A stretch of DNA of 64,000 bases from Idiomarina tyrosinivorans (GTDB lineage: Bacteria > Pseudomonadota > Gammaproteobacteria > Enterobacterales > Alteromonadaceae). The DNA is taken from assembly GCF_003987475.1 (NCBI RefSeq), contig NZ_PIQH01000001.1, forward strand, positions 339,593 to 403,592, given 5' to 3'. The notes beneath the pieces are model-generated. The model worked only from the letters and a program-made list of their open reading frames with translations. It had not been told where the DNA came from and did not search any database. This document shows positions 1-9,489 of this stretch, piece by piece. The position numbers and the translations under genes are program-made. The first letter of the stretch is position 1; each line of letters opens with the position of its first letter.

Positions 1-2
1 CA

Positions 3-56
3 CGCCAGTTGTACACCGGTTACACGCAACGCGAGTTCAAGCCAATCAAACGCTAA
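3..56 (+). CDS. C-terminal end of an unidentified protein (partial)
   Basis: An open frame enters from the left edge and ends with TAA at 54-56. It encodes 17 residues ending in FKPIKR, a basic tail. A rho-independent terminator follows 17 bases later, which supports a real gene end. The visible part is too short to name a family, so no function is assigned. Confidence 0.5.
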   Translation, partial: RQLYTGYTQREFKPIKR

Positions 57-72
57 CGACCGTTGCCATACC

Positions 73-100
73 AAAAGCCCGCCTCACCGCGGGCTTTTTT
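73..100 (+). terminator. Rho-independent terminator after the left-edge gene
   Basis: An A-tract, a GC-rich stem (GCCCGC / GCGGGC) with a short loop, and a run of six T residues make a good intrinsic terminator. The same hairpin, including the following TGTGYCTGCTG, recurs in inverted orientation at 33499-33528, beside another copy of the long composite repeat. Confidence 0.8.
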
Positions 101-162
101 GTGCCTGCTGTCTTGGGGTTGGTTGCTCTCTACCTCGGCGATGAGCTTGGGCGCGTCGGCAA

Positions 163-467
163 TTCTTTACCGCGGCCTTAAGCAAAGGCTCGCGGCATCG
201 TCAGGGTTGGGGGAAGGCTCGGGGTGTGGGCGCTGGGGTGGTTAGTGCTCAGCGTCCCGTCGGTTCACGGTGTCTCCGGTAAAAAGACGCTCGAGCCATC
301 CATGGCCGCTCAGTCTCTGGCCCTCCCTGGCCAGAGATGCTTTTTACCGGAGCCCCCGCGCCCCAACGACACGCCAATCAATATCGAGGAAAACGCGCCC
401 ACACCCCGAGCCAAATAGGTGCGGAGAAGCGATGCCGCCCACCATCGCGGAAAGCCGCAGTAAAGAA
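163..467 (+). repeat. Type-1 palindromic unit of copy A
   Basis: This is a 305-bp imperfect palindrome with terminal inverted repeats at 163-176 and 454-467. Its core at 274-352 has a perfect 13-bp outer stem (CTCCGGTAAAAAG / CTTTTTACCGGAG). The stem encloses a small hairpin (GCCAT-CC-ATGGC, 295-306) and a larger one (TCTCTGGCC, six-base loop, GGCCAGAGA, 314-337). Further paired blocks flank the core, for example CTCGGGGTGTGGGCGC against GCGCCCACACCCCGAG. Confidence 0.85.
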
Positions 468-530
468 GTATCAGCCTTTATCAGTTAGCCGTTACCCATA
501 AGCTTCAGACAGCCTGCTTGGGGTTGGTTG

Positions 531-834
531 TTCTCTGCCACGGCGCGCTCGGTGTTGCATCGGCATCGCTTCTCCGTAGCCCTTAGCTTGGGGTGTAGGC
601 GCGACTCCCCCCTCCATTGAAAGCACAACGTTGGGGCGCGAAGCTGGGGAAAAAGTATCTCCGGCCATGGACGGCCGGAGACTAAGCGCCTCATGGATGA
701 GCTTGAGCGGCTTTTTCCCCAGCTTCGTGAACCGGCGGGGTGCCGTGCAATGACCCTCTGAGCGCCTATACACCAAGCGCCCTCCAGCCCCTCACGATGC
801 CGACCCACCCAAGCTAAATCGCCGTGGTAGAGAA
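531..834 (-). repeat. Type-2 palindromic unit of copy A
   Basis: This 304-bp unit is homologous to the type-1 unit but inverted relative to it. Its core at 639-727 has a perfect 17-bp outer stem (CGAAGCTGGGGAAAAAG and its complement). The stem encloses a hairpin TCTCCGGCC / GGCCGGAGA (658-681) with a six-base loop, and CTCAT-GG-ATGAG (690-701). The layout equals the type-1 core, with paired substitutions. Confidence 0.85.
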
Positions 835-1079
835 CAAGCAACACCAATCCCTCGGCCGCAGTAAGGCATTCTTGCGACGTGGTTTGGGGCTTTTTGTTTG
901 TGGTTTTGACTAAGTATTGGTGAAAACAGCCAATACTATTGGGGGATTGTTGCTATGAGTCTTGTTTTGTTAATTTTAAGCTATTGAATTTATTGATTTT
1001 TAAATATCTCTTAAGTTGGCACAGCGACTGCATTAGTGGGTCTAACGTTAATAAAAACTTTACTAAGAGGACATTCCTC

Positions 1080-2156
1080 ATGACCGTACAACCGATGACT
1101 CGCACCATTTGTGCTGCCGCACTAGCTCTCAGTAGCTTAACCCTGTTGGGTTGCTCAAATGCTGATGCGCAAGACAAAAATGACAAAAAAGAACAGGCTG
1201 TTGTGACTATTCCAGTAGAGGTAACCACTGCTGGTGAGGGCGCAATTACGGCTAACTATCAAACTACGGCGGTATTAGAGCCTGAATCTGAAGCGGATGT
1301 GATTAGTCGAGTGAACGGTATTGTCGAAACCTTGCGCGTTGAAGAGGGTGATTACGTTAAAAAGGGCCAAGTACTGGCTACTTTGCGTGACGAAGAATAT
1401 AGGATCAAACGCGATGAAATGGCGGCGGAATTGGCGAGTGTTAAACAAGAGCTTTCACGTCTTGAACAGATGCATAAAGAGGGCTTAGTCAGCGCCGATG
1501 CTTACGACAAAGTGAAATACCGTTACCAAGCAACCAAAGCGCAATATGATATGGCGGCTTATCAGCACGACAATACGGTCATTCGTGCGCCAATCAGTGG
1601 CTACATTGCTGAGCGGTTCGTCAAAGTGGGTAACTTAGTTACTCAGTACGAAGAGAAAGCGCTGTTTCATATTGTTGCCCAAGAAACGTTACAAGGCATC
1701 GTTTACTTACCTGAAAAACAACTTGCTAACGTCAAAGTGGGTCAGACTGCCCTGCTCTACACGGCGGTCAGTAACGAGCACCCGATTACGGCTAATATCG
1801 AACGGATTAGTCCAATGATCGATAGCGATACCGGGACCTTTAAGGTGGTATTGCAAGTGAATAACAGTAACGGTCAGTTAAAGGCGGGAATGTTTGCGAA
1901 AGTGCAAATGCAATATGAAACCCACAATAACGTAGTGCTGCTACCTCGCTATGCGGTGGTCAGTGTAGACGATAAGCACAGCGTATTTCGGGTAAATAGT
2001 GAAAATAAAGCAGAGAAAGTGGACATCACTATTGGCTTTGAAAACGAGAGCTGGGTTGAAGTTCAGCAAGGCATTGCTGCCGGCGATAAAGTGGTAACCA
2101 GCGGTCAAAACCAATTGAAAGATCAAACCCAAGTTAGCGTTATTCCGAACGCCTAA
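1080..2156 (+). CDS. RND efflux periplasmic adaptor lipoprotein (HlyD/MFP family)
   Basis: The 358-residue protein is a membrane fusion protein that would link an inner-membrane RND pump to an outer-membrane TolC-type channel. I chose the ATG at 1080 because AAGAGG lies nine bases upstream and the N-terminus then reads as a lipoprotein signal with the lipobox LLGC (Cys25). An upstream in-frame extension to 939 would bury that signal. After the signal come a biotinyl-lipoyl-like half motif (residues about 60-100, VEEGDYVKKGQVLA), a short helical hairpin (about 105-160), the second lipoyl half (VIRAPISGYIAERFV) and beta-barrel and membrane-proximal domains. The first pump gene starts 24 bases downstream, so the genes form one operon. 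No TolC gene is linked. The substrate is unknown. Confidence 0.88.
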   Translation: MTVQPMTRTICAAALALSSLTLLGCSNADAQDKNDKKEQAVVTIPVEVTTAGEGAITANYQTTAVLEPESEADVISRVNGIVETLRVEEGDYVKKGQVLATLRDEEYRIKRDEMAAELASVKQELSRLEQMHKEGLVSADAYDKVKYRYQATKAQYDMAAYQHDNTVIRAPISGYIAERFVKVGNLVTQYEEKALFHIVAQETLQGIVYLPEKQLANVKVGQTALLYTAVSNEHPITANIERISPMIDSDTGTFKVVLQVNNSNGQLKAGMFAKVQMQYETHNNVVLLPRYAVVSVDDKHSVFRVNSENKAEKVDITIGFENESWVEVQQGIAAGDKVVTSGQNQLKDQTQVSVIPNA

Positions 2157-2180
2157 ACCGTATACCACAGGGAGAGATGT

Positions 2181-5100
2181 ATGCGTATTGTCGATTTAGC
2201 GGTAAAGCGTCCGGTCACAATTACCATGATCACCGCTGCGGTGGTGTTATTTGGCTTGGTTGGACTGTCTCGATTAGCGGTAAATTTGTTGCCAGAGCTG
2301 GCCTATCCTACCTTAACCATTCGCACGGAGTATACTGGCGCTGCGCCCGCTGAAGTCGAACAATTGGTAAGCAAACCTATTGAGGAACAAGTCGGAACGG
2401 TTAAGGGTTTGCGCACCATTCAGTCGGTTTCACGCGCGGAACAGTCCGATGTGGTGCTGTCATTTGCCTGGGGCACCGATATGGATATGGCAAGCTTGGA
2501 CGTTCGCGAAAAGCTCGATATTGTTGAATTACCGCTCGATATTGAACCACCGGTACTGCTGCGCTTCAACCCATCAATGGACCCGATTTTTCGCGCCAGT
2601 CTAACCACCGATAAAAGCCTAACCACGCAACAACTGAAAGCGATGCGTACATACGCCGAAGAGCAACTAAAGCGGCAATTAGAGTCGCTGGACGGTGTTG
2701 CTTCGGTGCGCTTAGGTGGCGGGCTTGAAGATGAAGTTCACGTTAATATCGATATGGCCAAAGCGGCGCGATTAAATATTCCCCCTGAGCTCATTGAACA
2801 GCGATTACAAAAAGAAAACGTGAACCTTTCTGGTGGACGGGTAGAAACACAACGGCACGAATATCTGATTCGTACGATTAACCAATTTTCAAACCTGCAA
2901 CAAATTGGCGAAGTGTTTATTGCTCGCCGCGACGGCAGAAATATCCAATTGAAAGATGTTGCTGCGGTTGAAGATGCATTTCATGAACGCGATGCAATTA
3001 CCCGTGTTAACGGTCACGAAGCAGTGGAATTATCTTTCTATAAAGAAGGTGATGCTAACACTGTCGCCGTAGCAAAACGCATTACTGCGCGCCTTAACCA
3101 ATTGCAACAAAACCTACCTGAAGGCTACCAACTGTCGCCAACCTATGACCAATCGGAATTTATCGCCAATGCGATTTCCGAAGTGCGAGACGCGGCAATT
3201 TTTGGTGGTCTATTGGCGATGGTGGTGATTTTCCTGTTCCTACGCCAAGTTTGGCCAACCATTGTTATCTCGCTCTCAATTCCACTGTCGATCATCGCTA
3301 CCTTTAACTTAATGTATGCCAACGACATTAGCTTAAATATCATGTCATTGGGCGGTATAGCACTCGCGGTGGGAATGTTAGTCGATAATGCCATTGTGGT
3401 ACTAGAAAATATTTCGCGCTACCGCAGCCAAGGCCTTTCCACCGTAGAAGCCGCTCGCCAAGGCAGTAAAGAAGTCGCCGGCGCAATAACCGCATCGACT
3501 CTCACCACCATGGCGGTATTCTTTCCTTTGGTATTCGTTGAAGGTATTGCTGGACAACTTTTCAGCGATCAAGCGTTAACCGTAACGTTTTCATTGGCCG
3601 CATCATTATTGGTCGCGATTACGGTTATTCCGATGCTGTGTTCGCGGGAACGCCGGCAACACGATGCAGAATCCGCAGAACCGTTATTCGCGCCGCGCGA
3701 AAAACCCGCGCCGGCAACAACACGCTGGGGCAAAATCATACGCGCTCTGCGCTGGACAGCAGTGCTGCCATTTGTGGTTATTGCTGCCATTATTAAAGCG
3801 CTTATTGTCGCGGTTATGGCGTTATGGCGCTTATTCGCACGTGCTTTCCACGTGCTTACCCAACCCTTAGTGCGTAGTTTTGGTTTTGCCTTTGAGTACT
3901 TCCACAATGGCTATCAACGTATACTCAGCCACGCCCTTAACAATGCGTGGACGACCTTGACAGTGATTCTATTTGTCGCCGCCTCAAGCTTACTGCTAAT
4001 CCCCGGGCTGAAGGTAAATGTCCTACCCGACATGGCACAGGGTGAGTTTTATCTCGAGGTTGAACGTGCTCCAGGAACCACAATTGAGCAGACCGATCAA
4101 TCATTGCAACAACTCGCCGCGGCGATCAGTGACGACTCTAGCGTCGCCCGTACCTACTCTCTAGCGGGAACTGGCAGCTTAATCAATGCCTCTCCGTCGC
4201 AGGGCGGCGACTACTGGGGGCGACTGAATGTGGTTATGGCCGACTCGGCAACGGCGGCCGATCAGCAACGCGTAAAACAACGCTTACGTGATGTGGCGCA
4301 AACACTACCTGGCGTATCCATTCGTGTGGGTCAGGCGGAACTATTCAGCTTGGCACAACCGATTGTTGTCGAGATCAGTGGCTACCAGCTTGGGCCCATT
4401 CGCCAACTCGGATTGCAGCTACAAGAAACGCTGCAACAGCAGTCTCGCTTTACCGATGTGCAAATTAATATGAGCAACGGTCAGCCAGAAATTGCGGTGT
4501 ATTTTAACCATCAAAAGCTGGCTCAGCTGGGCCTTTCTGCACCGGATGTAGCGCAGCGCTTGGCGATGTCGATCGGTGGTAAAACCGCCACAAAATACAG
4601 CTTAGAAGACCGTAAGATCGACGTTGTTGTGCGCGGTGACGAACAACAACGCAATTCACTGCAAGATATTTCAGAATGGATTATCAACCCTGGCGCTCAA
4701 CAAGAGGTACCACTCTCCTCGGTTGCGGATATTAAGACCATTGTCGGTCCTAGCGAGATCACCCGTATTGGTCAGCAACGCACTGTGCTGGTAAAAGCCA
4801 ACTTAGCCTACGGCGACTTGCAACAAGCGGTAACGGAAGTACAAAACAGTATCGACCAATTGACGAAAATACCAGGAGTGGATATTCGTCTTGCCGGACA
4901 GAGTGAGGAAATGCAGCAATCGTTTCGTTCGCTGCAATTCGCCCTCGCCCTAGCGGTGTTCTTGGTCTATTTAGTGATGGCCTCGCAATTCGAATCGTTG
5001 CTGCATCCATTGTTTATTCTGTTCACCGTACCATTGGCTGGGGCTGGGTCGATTATTGGTCTTGCTGTTACCGATAGCAGTCTCAATGTGATGGTTTTTA

Positions 5101-5429
5101 TCGGCCTTATCATGCTGGCTGGGATTGTGGTGAATAACGCGATTGTCCTAGTCGATCGCATCAATCAGTTGCGTCAAGCGGGTAGTAATAAGCTGGATGC
5201 GGTCATCGAGTCTGCCAGCACCCGCTTTCGGCCGATTATTATGACCACTCTCACTACCGTGCTTGGCCTTATTCCATTAGCAATTGGGGTTGGTGAGGGC
5301 GCGGAAATTCGTACACCGATGGCAATCACCGTCATCTTTGGGTTAAGTTTTGCCACCCTACTGACGTTATTCTTTATCCCTGCACTGTATGTTGCCGTGG
5401 GTCGTCGTCAGCAAGGAGGCCACGCATGA
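2181..5429 (+). CDS. RND multidrug efflux transporter, inner-membrane subunit 1
   Basis: At 1082 residues this is a full-length HAE1-type RND pump with twelve expected membrane segments and two large periplasmic loops. It has the family N-terminus (KRPVTITMI), the porter domain signature (APAEVEQLVSKPIEE) and the TM4 motif GMLVDNAIVVLEN. The proton-relay Asp of AcrB position 407 is kept, while position 408 is Asn. The TM10 counterpart reads VNNAIVLVD rather than the AcrB-like lysine motif, so the relay differs from AcrB. Between TM6 and TM7 there is an unusually long linker (roughly residues 490-570) with an extra hydrophobic stretch. The gene overlaps the next pump gene by ATGA. Confidence 0.9.
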   Translation: MRIVDLAVKRPVTITMITAAVVLFGLVGLSRLAVNLLPELAYPTLTIRTEYTGAAPAEVEQLVSKPIEEQVGTVKGLRTIQSVSRAEQSDVVLSFAWGTDMDMASLDVREKLDIVELPLDIEPPVLLRFNPSMDPIFRASLTTDKSLTTQQLKAMRTYAEEQLKRQLESLDGVASVRLGGGLEDEVHVNIDMAKAARLNIPPELIEQRLQKENVNLSGGRVETQRHEYLIRTINQFSNLQQIGEVFIARRDGRNIQLKDVAAVEDAFHERDAITRVNGHEAVELSFYKEGDANTVAVAKRITARLNQLQQNLPEGYQLSPTYDQSEFIANAISEVRDAAIFGGLLAMVVIFLFLRQVWPTIVISLSIPLSIIATFNLMYANDISLNIMSLGGIALAVGMLVDNAIVVLENISRYRSQGLSTVEAARQGSKEVAGAITASTLTTMAVFFPLVFVEGIAGQLFSDQALTVTFSLAASLLVAITVIPMLCSRERRQHDAESAEPLFAPREKPAPATTRWGKIIRALRWTAVLPFVVIAAIIKALIVAVMALWRLFARAFHVLTQPLVRSFGFAFEYFHNGYQRILSHALNNAWTTLTVILFVAASSLLLIPGLKVNVLPDMAQGEFYLEVERAPGTTIEQTDQSLQQLAAAISDDSSVARTYSLAGTGSLINASPSQGGDYWGRLNVVMADSATAADQQRVKQRLRDVAQTLPGVSIRVGQAELFSLAQPIVVEISGYQLGPIRQLGLQLQETLQQQSRFTDVQINMSNGQPEIAVYFNHQKLAQLGLSAPDVAQRLAMSIGGKTATKYSLEDRKIDVVVRGDEQQRNSLQDISEWIINPGAQQEVPLSSVADIKTIVGPSEITRIGQQRTVLVKANLAYGDLQQAVTEVQNSIDQLTKIPGVDIRLAGQSEEMQQSFRSLQFALALAVFLVYLVMASQFESLLHPLFILFTVPLAGAGSIIGLAVTDSSLNVMVFIGLIMLAGIVVNNAIVLVDRINQLRQAGSNKLDAVIESASTRFRPIIMTTLTTVLGLIPLAIGVGEGAEIRTPMAITVIFGLSFATLLTLFFIPALYVAVGRRQQGGHA

Positions 5430-8400
5430 GTGCCGTATCGTACGCCGCGGCGCTAGCGCGCTTTGCATTAAAGCGGCCCGTCACCATTTGCATGCTCAGT
5501 GTTTCATTACTTTTGCTCGGGCTTATTTCTTCACGGCTGCTGCCCTTAGAAAAATTTCCCGGCATTGAGATCCCAGAAATCGTGGTTTACACGCCCTACC
5601 CAAACTCAAGCCCAGCAGAAGTCGAGCGCCTTATTACCCGACCGCTCGAGGAATCGTTATCGACCCTATCTGGTATCAAGGAAATGCAGTCAAGCTCAAC
5701 AACCGATGCCAGTCGCATTGAAATTGAGTTCGACTGGGACGCGTCTATTAATGCAAAATCTATTGATGCAAGGGAAAAGATAGATGCGGTAAAACACTTA
5801 CTTCCGGCGGATATTGGTCGTGTTTTAGTGGTGCAATTTAATACCAACGATATGCCGGTTTTTCAGCTGCGAATTTCCAGCCAGCGCGATTTGAGTGATG
5901 CCTACGACCTCCTCGATCGCAGTTTGAAGAAACCGCTGGAACGGGTCGACGGAGTATCACAAGTCACCCTTTACGGTGTCGAAAAGCGCCAAATCATGAT
6001 CCGCTTAGACAGTAAAGCACTGCTGCAACATCACCTTGATCCAGAAACGGTGCTGGCACAGCTAAGATCGCAGAACTTTGCAATAAATGGTGGCTATGTT
6101 CGGACATCTAGCGAGAAAATATTACTAAATCCGGTAGGTGAATACCGGTCAGTGAATGAAATTAAGCAACTGCCTGTCGCCCCACACTTGGTGTTGTCTG
6201 ACATCGCCAGTATTGGCTTTGAAAGTCCTAAACAAGTCGAGGGACGCCATCTTAATCGCACCTATGCAATCGGTATGGACGTATTTAAAGAGTCGAGTGC
6301 GAATCTGGTCGATGTTGCTGAACGGGCTATGCAAGTAGTAAAGGAAGTGGGTAATGACCCGGCCTTCCAAGGCGTTAACCTGTTCGTTATGCAGAATACC
6401 GCAGACGACGTTAAAAGCTCATTAAACGACTTATTGAATGCCGGATTGGTCGGCGCCCTCCTGTCTTTTGCCGTACTCTACTTATTCCTGCGCAATTGGG
6501 CGACTACCTTAATGGTGGTTATTTCAGTGCCAATTTCCTTGTTTATTACCATGGGCTTTATGTATGCCTTTGGTTACAGCCTCAATATTCTATCGCTAAT
6601 GGGTTTGATGCTGGCGGTCGGCATGCTCGTCGATAATGCGGTGGTAGTGACCGAAAGTATTCAACACGAACGAGAAAACGGCTTAACTGGCGAGGAAGCG
6701 ACGTTAAGTGGTACGGGTAAAGTGGCGATGGCGGTGATTGCAGGAACCCTGACCACCGCTATCGTGTTTTTGCCCAATATTGTCGGGGAAAAAATCGATG
6801 TCACCATTTTCCTTGAGCATGTTGCGGTCGCCATTTGTATTTCATTGCTCGCGTCGTTGATTATCTCGCAAACCCTGATTCCGTATTTGGCAACACGTTT
6901 TGCTAAGTATATGGGTCCAAAATCGGGCAAAAAACAAAAAACGGTCGCGGACCGTAGCACTCCTACGCGCTACCAACGCTTACTAAAATGGTGCATCGGC
7001 CACCCACGTTGGACCTCATTCTGTGCACTATTGTTGTTAGCCAGTATTGCCGTGCCAATGTCGATGGTGAGTGGTGACCAAAATAATGGCGCATTTAATA
7101 ACCGGCTATTTATCAACTACTTTCTTCATTCCGAATACCCTATTACCGAGGTCGAGCAAGAAGTTTCGCGGATGGAAGACTATCTGTTTGAACATCAGCA
7201 AGAATTTGGCTTTGAGTCGGTCTATAGCTATTACCAAAGCGGACAGGCATCGACGACCGTCATTTTGCCGAAGGACTACCGCGGCGATGTCAATCAATTA
7301 ATGGAGAAGATCCGCAAGGGCTTTCCTGATTTCGTTCTCAGTGATCCGCAGTTCGGTTGGAACCAACAGAACGGTGGGGTACGGATTACCCTCAGTGGCA
7401 GCTCAACAGACGTACTCAAAGACTTGTCGGAACAATTGGTGCAATCGCTGTCACGTGTACCCGGTTTAACCGACGTACGCTCTGAACTGGCTGACGCTCA
7501 AAAAGAATTACAGGTTCGTATCGACCGTGAACGCGCTTTAGCGGCTGGGTTATCGACCAGTGAGGTTGCCGAGGCCATTTCACTGGCATTACGGAGTGTG
7601 CGATTACGTTCTTACCGCGCCGATGAGAATGGCGAGATCTTACTGTACGTCGGATTTGAGCACGCGTACCAAGAGTCACTAGATAAGCTGAAACTTTTGC
7701 CGATTACGCAACAGGGTAACCGTGTTGTGACGTTGCAACAGGTGGCTGATATTCGCTTAGCGCCGCGGCTGGGTGAAATTCGTCGCTACGACCGTCAGAC
7801 CGCAATAGCGGTTGGCGCAAACCTTAATGACATTACCTTAGATGAGGCGCGTGAACGAATTGGCAATGCGCTGCAAAACTGGCAACTTCCAGCCGGCTAC
7901 CATTGGTCCTACGACGGTAGTTTCCGCCATCAAGAAGAGGCGGAAAACATCATGCAAGTGAATATGCTGCTCGCGGTTTGTATGATTTATATTGTGATGG
8001 CCGCACTTTTTGAGTCGATTTTACTACCCACTGCGGTCCTCAGTTCGCTGTTTTTATCGATTGTTGGTGTATTCTGGGCGCTACTTATTAGCGGTCAGCC
8101 AATATCCATTATGGCGATGATCGGTATTCTGATATTAATGGGGATAGTGGTTAACAATGGCATAGTGTTGGTGGACTACATCAACCAATTGGTCAATAAC
8201 GGGCGTCATTTGGAAGATGCGGTAATCGAGGGCTGCCAGAGCCGCTTACGCCCGATTCTTATGACGGTCGCCACTACGGTGCTCGGCTTAGTTCCGTTAG
8301 CCCTAGGGCATACCCAAATCGGCGGTGATGGCCCGCCATATGCTCCAATGGCTATCGCCATTATTGGTGGGCTGGTGTTCTCTACCATCACCAGCCTAGT

Positions 8401-8515
8401 TGTGGTACCACACTTTTATGTTCGGCTATTGGTTTGGCGGCATCAGTTTGCGCTTATGCGCCAGCGTCTAAAAGCCAAACTTGAGCGTTACAAACTGTTG
8501 CAACGGCCGCAGTAA
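5426..8515 (+). CDS. RND multidrug efflux transporter, inner-membrane subunit 2
   Basis: The 1029-residue protein is a second, clearly different RND pump, translationally coupled to the first (4-base overlap). It starts with the usual cytoplasmic helix and TM1 (FALKRPVTICML). It carries PAEVERLITRPLEE in the porter region, GMLVDNAVVVTES in TM4 and GIVVNNGIVLVDYINQL near TM10. Two pumps sharing one adaptor resemble the MdtABC arrangement of E. coli, where MdtB and MdtC form mixed trimers. Whether these two also mix is inference. The gene ends 30 bases from the convergent kdsB. Confidence 0.9.
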   Translation: MSAVSYAAALARFALKRPVTICMLSVSLLLLGLISSRLLPLEKFPGIEIPEIVVYTPYPNSSPAEVERLITRPLEESLSTLSGIKEMQSSSTTDASRIEIEFDWDASINAKSIDAREKIDAVKHLLPADIGRVLVVQFNTNDMPVFQLRISSQRDLSDAYDLLDRSLKKPLERVDGVSQVTLYGVEKRQIMIRLDSKALLQHHLDPETVLAQLRSQNFAINGGYVRTSSEKILLNPVGEYRSVNEIKQLPVAPHLVLSDIASIGFESPKQVEGRHLNRTYAIGMDVFKESSANLVDVAERAMQVVKEVGNDPAFQGVNLFVMQNTADDVKSSLNDLLNAGLVGALLSFAVLYLFLRNWATTLMVVISVPISLFITMGFMYAFGYSLNILSLMGLMLAVGMLVDNAVVVTESIQHERENGLTGEEATLSGTGKVAMAVIAGTLTTAIVFLPNIVGEKIDVTIFLEHVAVAICISLLASLIISQTLIPYLATRFAKYMGPKSGKKQKTVADRSTPTRYQRLLKWCIGHPRWTSFCALLLLASIAVPMSMVSGDQNNGAFNNRLFINYFLHSEYPITEVEQEVSRMEDYLFEHQQEFGFESVYSYYQSGQASTTVILPKDYRGDVNQLMEKIRKGFPDFVLSDPQFGWNQQNGGVRITLSGSSTDVLKDLSEQLVQSLSRVPGLTDVRSELADAQKELQVRIDRERALAAGLSTSEVAEAISLALRSVRLRSYRADENGEILLYVGFEHAYQESLDKLKLLPITQQGNRVVTLQQVADIRLAPRLGEIRRYDRQTAIAVGANLNDITLDEARERIGNALQNWQLPAGYHWSYDGSFRHQEEAENIMQVNMLLAVCMIYIVMAALFESILLPTAVLSSLFLSIVGVFWALLISGQPISIMAMIGILILMGIVVNNGIVLVDYINQLVNNGRHLEDAVIEGCQSRLRPILMTVATTVLGLVPLALGHTQIGGDGPPYAPMAIAIIGGLVFSTITSLVVVPHFYVRLLVWRHQFALMRQRLKAKLERYKLLQRPQ

Positions 8516-8529
8516 ACGAATATCGAAGA

Positions 8530-8571
8530 GCACACGGAAGCTGACCTATTTGGCCAGTTTCCGTGCGTGCT
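8530..8571. terminator. Possible bidirectional terminator hairpin between RND pump 2 and kdsB
   Basis: GCACACGGAA and TTCCGTGCGTGC can pair across the junction of two convergent genes and overlap the end of kdsB. There is no clear T-tract on either side, so termination is uncertain. Confidence 0.3.
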
Positions 8572-9301
8572 GCAGGTCGTCCTCGGTGTCAATTCCAGGT
8601 GCCGGCGCAATGATAGCTTCCGCAACGTGAATACGCTCGCCATGCCATAAGACTCGTAATTGCTCTAGCGACTCCAGCTTTTCTAGTGGACTCGCCGGCC
8701 ATTCGACGTAACGCCAAACAAATCCTGCGCGGTAGGCGTAAATACCAATATGGCGCCAATACGCGGCATCCAACTCACAGGCTGAACGCTCCGCGTTAAA
8801 GCGCTCGCGATCCCATGGAATAGCAGCTCGACTGAAATATAGCGCGTAGCCCGACGCATCGGTGACCACTTTTACCACGTTGGGGTTAAACAGCTCAGCT
8901 GAATCATCGATAGCAACGGCGAGTGTTGCCATTGGTGCTTGTCGCTGGCTTGCCAAGTTTTCTGCAACCTGACGAATAATTTCAGGCGGGATAAAAGGCT
9001 CGTCGCCTTGCACGTTGACGACCACTTCATCGTCTGCCAACGCTAAATGATCGATAACTTCCGCGACGCGTTCAGTACCCGATTGGTGGTGTTCAGCGGT
9101 CATCATTGCTCGCCCACCAAAGCCCTCGACTACATCGATAATTCGTTGGTCATCGGTGGCAACAATCACTTCCGCCGCGCCCGCTTGTTGGGCGCGTTCA
9201 ACCACGTGCTGAATCATTGGTTTACCAGCAATATCTGCTAGCGGTTTCCCCGGTAATCTTGACGATTGATAGCGTGCTGGAATAACAACAGTAAAACTCA
9301 T
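8546..9301 (-). CDS. kdsB: 3-deoxy-manno-octulosonate cytidylyltransferase (CMP-KDO synthetase)
   Basis: The enzyme couples CTP and KDO to CMP-KDO, the activated sugar for the LPS inner core, in the cytosol. The 251-residue length fits the family. The N-terminal nucleotide-binding motif ([18 protein letters not shown]) is followed by the substrate loops VATDD and [11 protein letters not shown], then the conserved PWDRE and [11 protein letters not shown] segments. The gene overlaps the upstream Trm112-like gene by four bases and is the last member of the msbA-lpxK-Trm112-kdsB operon. The same gene set lies together in E. coli. Confidence 0.95.
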   Translation of the reverse strand: MSFTVVIPARYQSSRLPGKPLADIAGKPMIQHVVERAQQAGAAEVIVATDDQRIIDVVEGFGGRAMMTAEHHQSGTERVAEVIDHLALADDEVVVNVQGDEPFIPPEIIRQVAENLASQRQAPMATLAVAIDDSAELFNPNVVKVVTDASGYALYFSRAAIPWDRERFNAERSACELDAAYWRHIGIYAYRAGFVWRYVEWPASPLEKLESLEQLRVLWHGERIHVAEAIIAPAPGIDTEDDLQHARKLAK

Positions 9302-9489
9302 AACGCCTCCAACTGCTCCGACGTTAAATGGCTTGCTTCATCAACAATTAATACCGGAATCCCGTCGCGCACAGGAAATGCCAACTGCTCACCGCGACAC
9401 ACCAGAACGGCCGATTTTTCATGCCATTCCAATTTACCTTTACAATTGGGGCAAGCCAAAATAGCCAATGTTGTGTTATCGATTGCCAT
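9298..9489 (-). CDS. Trm112-family zinc-ribbon-like small protein (YcaR type)
   Basis: This 63-residue protein matches the Trm112/YcaR family in length and layout. It has an N-terminal CPNC pair, a second Cys in VLVCRGE, and the motif [11 protein letters not shown] near the C-terminus. In eukaryotes Trm112 activates methyltransferases. The role of the bacterial homologues encoded between lpxK and kdsB is not settled, and no function is claimed here. It overlaps lpxK by 14 bases and kdsB by four, so translation is probably coupled. Confidence 0.85.
   Translation of the reverse strand: MAIDNTTLAILACPNCKGKLEWHEKSAVLVCRGEQLAFPVRDGIPVLIVDEASHLTSEQLEAL

Larger units (their letters stand above)
111..864 (+). 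repeat. Composite palindromic repeat, copy A
   Basis: The copy is built, left to right, from an end fragment of a type-2 unit (111-162), a complete type-1 unit (163-467), a 63-bp spacer, a complete type-2 unit (531-834) and a type-1 end fragment reaching about 864. Types 1 and 2 are homologous to each other in inverted orientation. Type 1 is bounded by TTCTTTACCGCGGC and GCCGCAGTAAAGAA, and type 2 by TTCTCTGCCACGGC and GCCGTGGTAGAGAA. No convincing gene lies inside. The copy follows a terminator and precedes the efflux operon. It matches copy C in the same orientation and copy B when inverted. Confidence 0.9.

Noticed and set aside
270..488. A 72-codon frame rich in Arg, Ser and Pro within the type-1 unit, also present in copies B and C
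   Set aside because: Its conservation follows from DNA conservation of the palindrome. The composition is low-complexity GC-rich, there is no ribosome site, and the opposite strand is open too. It is better explained as noncoding.
485..847. A 120-codon minus-strand frame across the type-2 unit, repeated at 25408-25749 and, shortened, at 33156-33500
   Set aside because: It spans the whole hairpin, ends at different places in the copies and lacks any domain, so it is a chance frame in a structured repeat.
111..864. Integron attC sites, group IIC intron or CRISPR array as explanation of the composite repeat
   Set aside because: There are no GTTRRRY/RYYYAAC core pairs, no reverse transcriptase or intron domain V motif, and no short direct repeats with spacers.
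939..1079. N-terminal extension of the RND adaptor to ATG 939
   Set aside because: It would bury the lipoprotein signal, and a good ribosome site stands before ATG 1080. The region is better read as promoter and leader.
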